DNA from: Ligustrum vulgare
Taxonomy: Eukaryota > Streptophyta > Magnoliopsida > Lamiales > Oleaceae
Reading direction: 5' to 3'
DNA length: 64,000 nt
Assembly: GCA_963555705.1 (NCBI GenBank)
Contig: OY743169.1
Span: forward strand, 51,574,124-51,638,123
In this document: positions 59,350 to 64,000 of the stretch, one piece after another
Position numbering within the stretch: position 1 is the stretch's first letter
Layout of the letters: each line of letters starts with the position of its first letter
The notes under the pieces: generated by a model
Told to the model about the DNA's origin: nothing
The model's database searches: none
The model's input: only the letters and a program-made list of their open reading frames with translations
Program-made: the position numbers and the translations under genes

Positions 59350-59515
59350 CTTGAAAACCGGCGAGCCACGAGCCAGAGCTTGGCTCGGCCCACAAGCTCG
59401 TGGGCTAAGCTCGGCTTGGCCCTTGTCAAATGAGCCGAGCTAGACTTGTTTGACACGAGCTCGTGGCTCGGCTTATCCATTTGACGAGCCGAGCCGACTC
59501 GACTCATTGCCACGC
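59350..59515. repeat. GAGCCGAGC-rich island
   Basis: A GC-rich stretch in very AT-rich DNA built from GAGCCACGAGC, GGCTCGG, AAGCTCG and GAGCCGAGC words on both strands, so it is rich in short inverted repeats. Such AGCTCGGCTCG tracts recur in plant transposon ends; the class here is unknown. Confidence 0.6.
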
Positions 59516-59639
59516 TAATTTTAAACGACTATAAATTTTCTATGCTTGACGATTTTTTAATGTAAAAATAAAGTGCTAAAGTACTATGTGAATACTTTAA
59601 CTTTAGTATTAAGATCTTGCTATTATGAATTTATTTGTG

Positions 59640-59810
59640 CGTAGTTGATCAAACCAAGAAAAAAATAAAAAAAATTAAAAATACACAAAATGACCAAATA
59701 GGATGCAATCACAACTACAGTTATCGCCGTCCCTACCAACTCTTTGATCAAACGAAGAAAAAAAAGTTAAAAAAATAAATACACAAAATGACCAAATATG
59801 GTGCGATCAG
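59640..59810. repeat. Spaced direct repeat of about 65 bp
   Basis: TGATCAAACCAAGAAAAAAA..ACACAAAATGACCAAATAGG at about 59646-59711 recurs with small changes at about 59751-59810, just before the hAT terminus. Noncoding. Confidence 0.7.
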
Positions 59811-59855
59811 CAGGGGTGGACCCACAGTGGGCCAGTTGGGGCACGTGCCCCAGTA
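59811..59855 (+). other. hAT 5' terminus (TTF/ZMYM-type element)
   Basis: CAGGGGTGGACCCACAGTGG followed by an inverted GGGGCACGTGCCCC resembles the CAGGGGCGGAYC..GGGGCnnnGCCCC ends of plant hAT elements that encode TTF-type transposases. The 8 bp outside are GCGATCAG; I did not find a second copy or a matching 3' terminus downstream. Confidence 0.7.
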
Positions 59856-60931
59856 GAAATCTGACATTTTTTGTTTTTAATACCAAAACCGGATGCAGCG
59901 TCTCTTTCAAACACAAACCCAACTCTGAACTCCCTGCGTCCTCTTTCAAACACAGTTACATAGCCCTTCTTCCCGCTGCGCCTGTGCCGCACCAGCCACC
60001 GCCTACTAAGCACCTTCGACATCACCGCCGGCCAACCAGTCGTCTGAGCAGGCCAGCTGAAGACTACAGCTACAGCTTCCACAGTTCCACTGTTCCACAT
60101 TCCAAAAAACTAAGTTCTCTTCTTTTCAACCAGTCGTCCCCGCCACTGCTTCGGCTCCGGTGGTCCACGCACGGCCAAGACGGCTGCAGTGCACTACTTG
60201 CACTGCACCGCACCACCAGGCACCAGCAAGCAGCGCCGCAGCAGCACTGGACAGAGCCTGTGCCATTGGTGTGAGTTGTGACTGTCGTCCTCGTCCAGTT
60301 AGTAGCTCACTATTTCACTATTGATTATTGAACATAAGCGTGATTCCTTGAAATTTTATTTGATTATTGTTAATTTATTTGCTCTTTTGTAATTTTGTTT
60401 GTGTATCAGTGTATGTGTATGAGGATTGAGTTATTAACACATTGAATTAAAATATAGAAGTATTCAAGCTCTAAAGACTACGAATGCTGGGTTTTGATGA
60501 CAGTGTTTTCGGTTTTTACTGAACATCGAGAAACCCAGGTTCGTCAGTTTGACTATTACATGCGTTTTCTTCTTCTTGTGATCGTAACAAAATGGGTTGT
60601 TCTTATTGTGTATTGAAGTGAATTGAGTTCCCTTTCTTGTTTTAGTTTTATTTTTCTTCTTAAATGATGTAATTAAGCTTTCTTTATTGTTGTGACAGTG
60701 GTTACTTGAGCTATTAATGAATGCTGGATTTTGATGTATGTATATATATAATATAATAATAGTGGTGTAAGGATGGGAGTTTTCAGGGAAATGAAGTTAG
60801 CATGATAGTATGAAATGTTTAATTAGTCAATAGCTAGTAAATAGTAATTTTTTTCTTGTTTGGAATTTGAACTTTAATAATTTGAGATTTTAGGATTACT
60901 ATGAGTTTACAATTATTTATTTGTATCAGTT
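59856..60931 (+). other. 5' leader of the TTF-type hAT gene
   Basis: C-rich to about 60270, then AT-rich with a probable leader intron whose acceptor lies just before the ATG (TTTGTATCAG at 60921-60930). A 158-codon frame at 59798-60274 overlaps the terminus and has no domain; I treat it as leader. Confidence 0.55.
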
Positions 60932-63357
60932 ATGGAAAAATATTTTAAACTTAAATCCACGTTTTCTTCCGATGAGCAAATTAATGAAAATGAAGTTAGA
61001 GATCAAATGGTTGAGGAACTTGGTGAAGAAATTGATGTTCAAATTGAAGATGATCCTATTGAAACTAACATCGGGGGTAATGTTGGGGATGTTAGAAGTG
61101 ACCCCCTTGAATTTGATGTTGCAAACCTTCCTTCAGATCCTGGATTGAGAGTTCCAATTGATAATTATGATTTTAATGTTCGGGATTTGATTCGAAGAAC
61201 ATATGTGCAAAGAGGTCCCTGTCAGCCTCGCAATCATGAATTTCCAACAACAAGCATGGGCAACAAAGATAGGCGATTTTGTGTATCATGGTATAATGAG
61301 TATCCTAATTGGTTGGAATATAGTATAGAAAAAGATGTTGTTTTTTTTTTCTACTGTTATCTTTTCAGTTCAATTGGTGGTCCATTTGTGCACGGTGGGT
61401 TTAGGAATTGGAAGAAGAAAGAATTGCTTAGAACACATATTGCAAAATCAAGTAGTGCTCACAATCAAGCTCGAGTCCAATATGAATCATTCAAGAATCA
61501 AAGCTCTAGCATTCGATGTTGTCTAAATAAGCAATCACATCAAGTTCGACAAGAGTATCGAATTCGTTTGAATGCCACACTCAACTGATTTTGATTTCTT
61601 CTACGATAGGGGCTGGCCTGTCTTGTCGTGGTCATGATGAATCTGAAGACTCCAACAATCGAGGTAATTCTCTTGAACTATTGCATTGGTTGTGTGATCA
61701 TAATGCTGAGATTAAGGTTGTTGCTCTAACTAATGCTCCTGAAAATCTCACGTTAACATCACCACGAGTTCAACGAGATATCATGCGTGCTATTGCTTCA
61801 GAAACTATAAGTGTGATCATCAAAGATATTGGTGATAGCCTTTTCTTTATCCTAATTGATGAATCTCGTGACATTTCAATGAAAGAACAAATGTCAGTTG
61901 TTCTTCGTTATGTTAAGGATGGATGTGTATTGGAACATTTCATAGGTGTGACACATGTTTCGAGTACTACAGCTGCCTCACTTAAGGCTGAAATTGATCA
62001 ACTATTCTCCAGTTATAATTTAAGTATATCCAACTTGAGAGGAAAAGGATATGATGGAGCGAGTAACATGAGAGGTGAGTATAATGGACTTAAAGCACTC
62101 ATTTTAAAGGAAAATCCATTGCTTATTATATTCATTGTTTTGCTCATCAACTTCAACGAGCTCTTGTAGCTGTGGCACAGAAACATGCAAAAATTGAAAC
62201 ATTCTTTCATTCAGTACATAGACTGGTGAATGTTGTTGGAGGATCTGCTAAACGGAGTGATCTTCTTAGAGAGAAACAAAGACTTTCAATTCTTGAAGCA
62301 CTAAATGTTGGTGAAATATCAAGTGGACGGGGTCTCAATCAAGAAACTACTCTTAAGGGTTCTGGTGATACACGTTGGGGCTCTCACTACAGTTGTTCAA
62401 TTAACTTGATTGTCATGTTTGCATCCACAGTTGAAATTATTGAGATGATTGCTACTGATTCTACAAGTACAGGAACAAGAGGTGAGGCATGTATTTTATT
62501 GGAGTTGATGCTCAAATTTGATTTTGCATTTAATCTACATCGTATAAAAAAGATCTTGGGCATTTCAAATGAATTGTCAAAAGCATTACAAAGAAAAGAT
62601 CAAGATATTGTCAATGCCATGAGATTGGTAAAATTATGTAAAATGCAGCTCCAAATGATGAGAGATGATGGATGAGATTCTTTTTTTGGGATAGTTTGTT
62701 CATTCTGTGAAGCTCATGGCATCAGTATTCCCAATATGGATGATATGTTCATAGCTTTGGGCCGTTCAAGGTTTGACACGGCGACAAATTTGCATCACTT
62801 CCGTGTGGAAATGTTTTATGCTATCATTGATATGCAACTTCAAGAGCTGAATGATCGTTTTTCTGAAGTAAATAGTGACCTACTTCTTTGTGTTGCATGT
62901 TTGTCTCCAAATAATTCATTTGCTGCTTTTGAGAAGAACAAATTGCTTCAACTATGTGAGTATTATCCGATAGATTTTGACGCTACATATATTTTGGAAC
63001 TTGATGATCAGCTTGATACATATATTCTTGACATGCGCACTGATGAAGATTTTGGAGGATTACATGGTCTTGGTGATCTTGCGAAGAAGTTGGTTTTAAA
63101 AAAATAAACATGAAGTGCATCCATTAGTGTACAAGTTTGTGACATTGAGTTTGATTCTTCCCGTGGCTACTGCTACAGTCGAGAGATCATTTTCTGCAAT
63201 GATGTATGTCAAGAATCGTTTGCGTAATCGCCTCGGATATCAGTTGTTGAATGCAAGTTTAATTGCATATATTGAGAAGGATGTACTTGACAATATTGAC
63301 AATGATATAATTATGGAACGTTATCAAAATATGAAAACACGTAGAGAACAGTTGTAA
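60932..63357 (+). pseudogene. TTF-type / ZMYM1-like hAT transposase, few defects
   Basis: Starts MEKYFKLKSTFSSDEQ. The TTF zinc-finger region covers about 61130-61420 (SDPGLRVPIDNYDFNVRD, RRFCVSWYNEYPNWLEYS, YLFSSIGG). The DUF4371 catalytic part follows at 61620-62160 (LSCRGHDESEDS; DESRDISMKEQMSVVLRYV; RGKGYDGASNMRGEYNGLK), then TRWGSHY at about 62370 and the dimerisation region at 63160-63350 (LPVATATVERSFSAM). Defects: stops and a frame change around 61585-61620, a frame change near 62115, a TGA at about 62673 where family members have Trp (DDG-W-DSFF), and an extra base in an A run near 63100. About 800 residues in total, normal for the family. No introns in the coding part. Confidence 0.9.
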
Positions 63358-63508
63358 TAAAAATAGTTCACTTTCATTTTTCACATAAATTAAAAAATAA
63401 TATTTATTATACTTGAAAAAATAAATTTAATGTTCAATTTCCTACTGTACCCTTATTCACTCATCAAAACACTTTTGAAAATATTAATTAATGATTTAAG
63501 AACATTTG
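63358..63508. other. hAT 3' flank
   Basis: AT-rich sequence after the transposase. The expected CAGGGG-type inverted terminus is not visible here, so the 3' end of the element is missing or diverged. Confidence 0.5.
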
Positions 63509-63515
63509 GTAGGGA

Positions 63516-63636
63516 GATCAAGGGTTGGCACAAGTGGTTAAGTAGCCACCCTTACCGGTACTTGATCCTAGGTTCGAGTTTCACTTCACACCCCTAAGTT
63601 CCCAACTTTGTATTAAAAAATAAATAATAAAAAAAA
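63516..63636 (+). mobile_element. tRNA-derived SINE
   Basis: A 121-bp unit with a Pol III A box (TGGCACAAGTGG, 63526-63537) and B box (GGTTCGAGTTT, 63571-63581) spaced as in a tRNA, a short unrelated body and an A-rich tail (AAAAAATAAATAATAAAAAA). GTAGGGA flanks it on both sides (63509-63515 and 63637-63643). It could be transcribed by Pol III from the internal boxes; mobilisation would need a LINE. I cannot assign it to a named family. Confidence 0.8.
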
Positions 63637-63643
63637 GTAGGGA

Positions 63644-64000
63644 TATATATATTAGGAGAAAAAAGTTTTTAATACACATCTATATCTATAGTATATATAA
63701 ATGGGGACTAATGGATTAGTGTGAATGCAAAATCAATAAGAAAAGTGAACTATAATTTGGGACGAACGAAAAAAAAATAATGGACTATTTTTACGGAACG
63801 AAGGGAATATAATTTATTATCTACTTAACTTTCATTAATTTCACCAAAAGTTGTATGAAAGCGTCGAATTATATTTCTTATTAGAATTCCAAAGGAGCAG
63901 GTCATTTGAAAGCTAGATAAACACTACAATATTGGGTTCGAAAAACATAAAAAATTACATATTTGTAATATCTAAAATTATTAAAGACTAAAGTTTAATT
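63644..64000. other. AT-rich spacer, nothing assigned
   Basis: Noncoding. It contains the AGTTGTATGAAAGCGTCGAATTAT block also present near 46060. Confidence 0.5.

Noticed and set aside
59798..60274. 158-codon frame at the start of the TTF-type hAT element
   Set aside because: Covers the terminal repeat and the C-rich leader; no similarity to a known domain is visible and the transposase starts farther on.

Overview
The window is plant nuclear DNA, most likely from a eudicot. It is AT-rich, and every recognisable gene in it belongs to, or was captured by, a plant transposable element: MULE plus DUF1985/Ulp1, Ty3/gypsy elements with initiator-Met tRNA primer sites, TTF-type hAT, Tourist-like MITEs and a tRNA-type SINE. 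I see no intact ordinary host gene. Two host-gene fragments are present: a LOG/'lysine decarboxylase'-family piece carried inside a retrotransposon, and the tail of an S-locus-type receptor kinase. Most coding remnants carry stops or frameshifts.

Layout. 1-8.4 kb: two Tourist-like MITEs (231-406, 4509-4671), a GC-rich relic, a candidate non-autonomous Helitron (1295-2990), and a decayed Ty3/gypsy integrase with a 288-bp internal duplication. 8.4-14.8 kb: a Copia-type LTR on the minus strand (8450-10988), itself hit by a 1.1-kb TTA-flanked MITE-like element; then a decayed minus-strand retroelement gag-like gene and a 104-bp MITE with a 10-bp target duplication. 15.0-16.2 kb: another probable solo LTR. 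17.5-40.3 kb: a large composite Mutator-like locus with a mudrA-type transposase on the plus strand and a DUF1985/Ulp1 protease gene on the minus strand, arranged tail to tail. It has been split by a solo LTR inside a transposase exon (19543-21323, TSD TTAAC) and by a 9.66-kb non-autonomous LTR element (LARD-1, 22298-31960, TSD ACAAT) between the two genes.

41.7-45.3 kb: a compact TR-GAG-type element (LTRs about 929 bp, TSD ATTTC) encoding only a gag zinc knuckle plus aspartic protease; its LTRs carry clusters of a CGGCCG-centred palindrome. 46-47.4 kb: Copia relic and receptor-kinase tail. 47.6-56.1 kb: LARD-2 (minus strand, TSD CTTGC, LTRs 2438 bp and almost identical), related to LARD-1 but with large tandem arrays in its LTRs and with about 0.9 kb of internal sequence replaced by DNA encoding the C-terminal half of a LOG-family enzyme. 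57.2-63.4 kb: two different decayed hAT transposase genes. 63.5 kb: a SINE.

The best candidate for something new is the LOG-bearing LARD-2, followed by the nested MULE-Ulp1 locus and the gag-protease-only element with palindrome-rich LTRs. All family assignments come from reading motifs by eye; no database search was possible.
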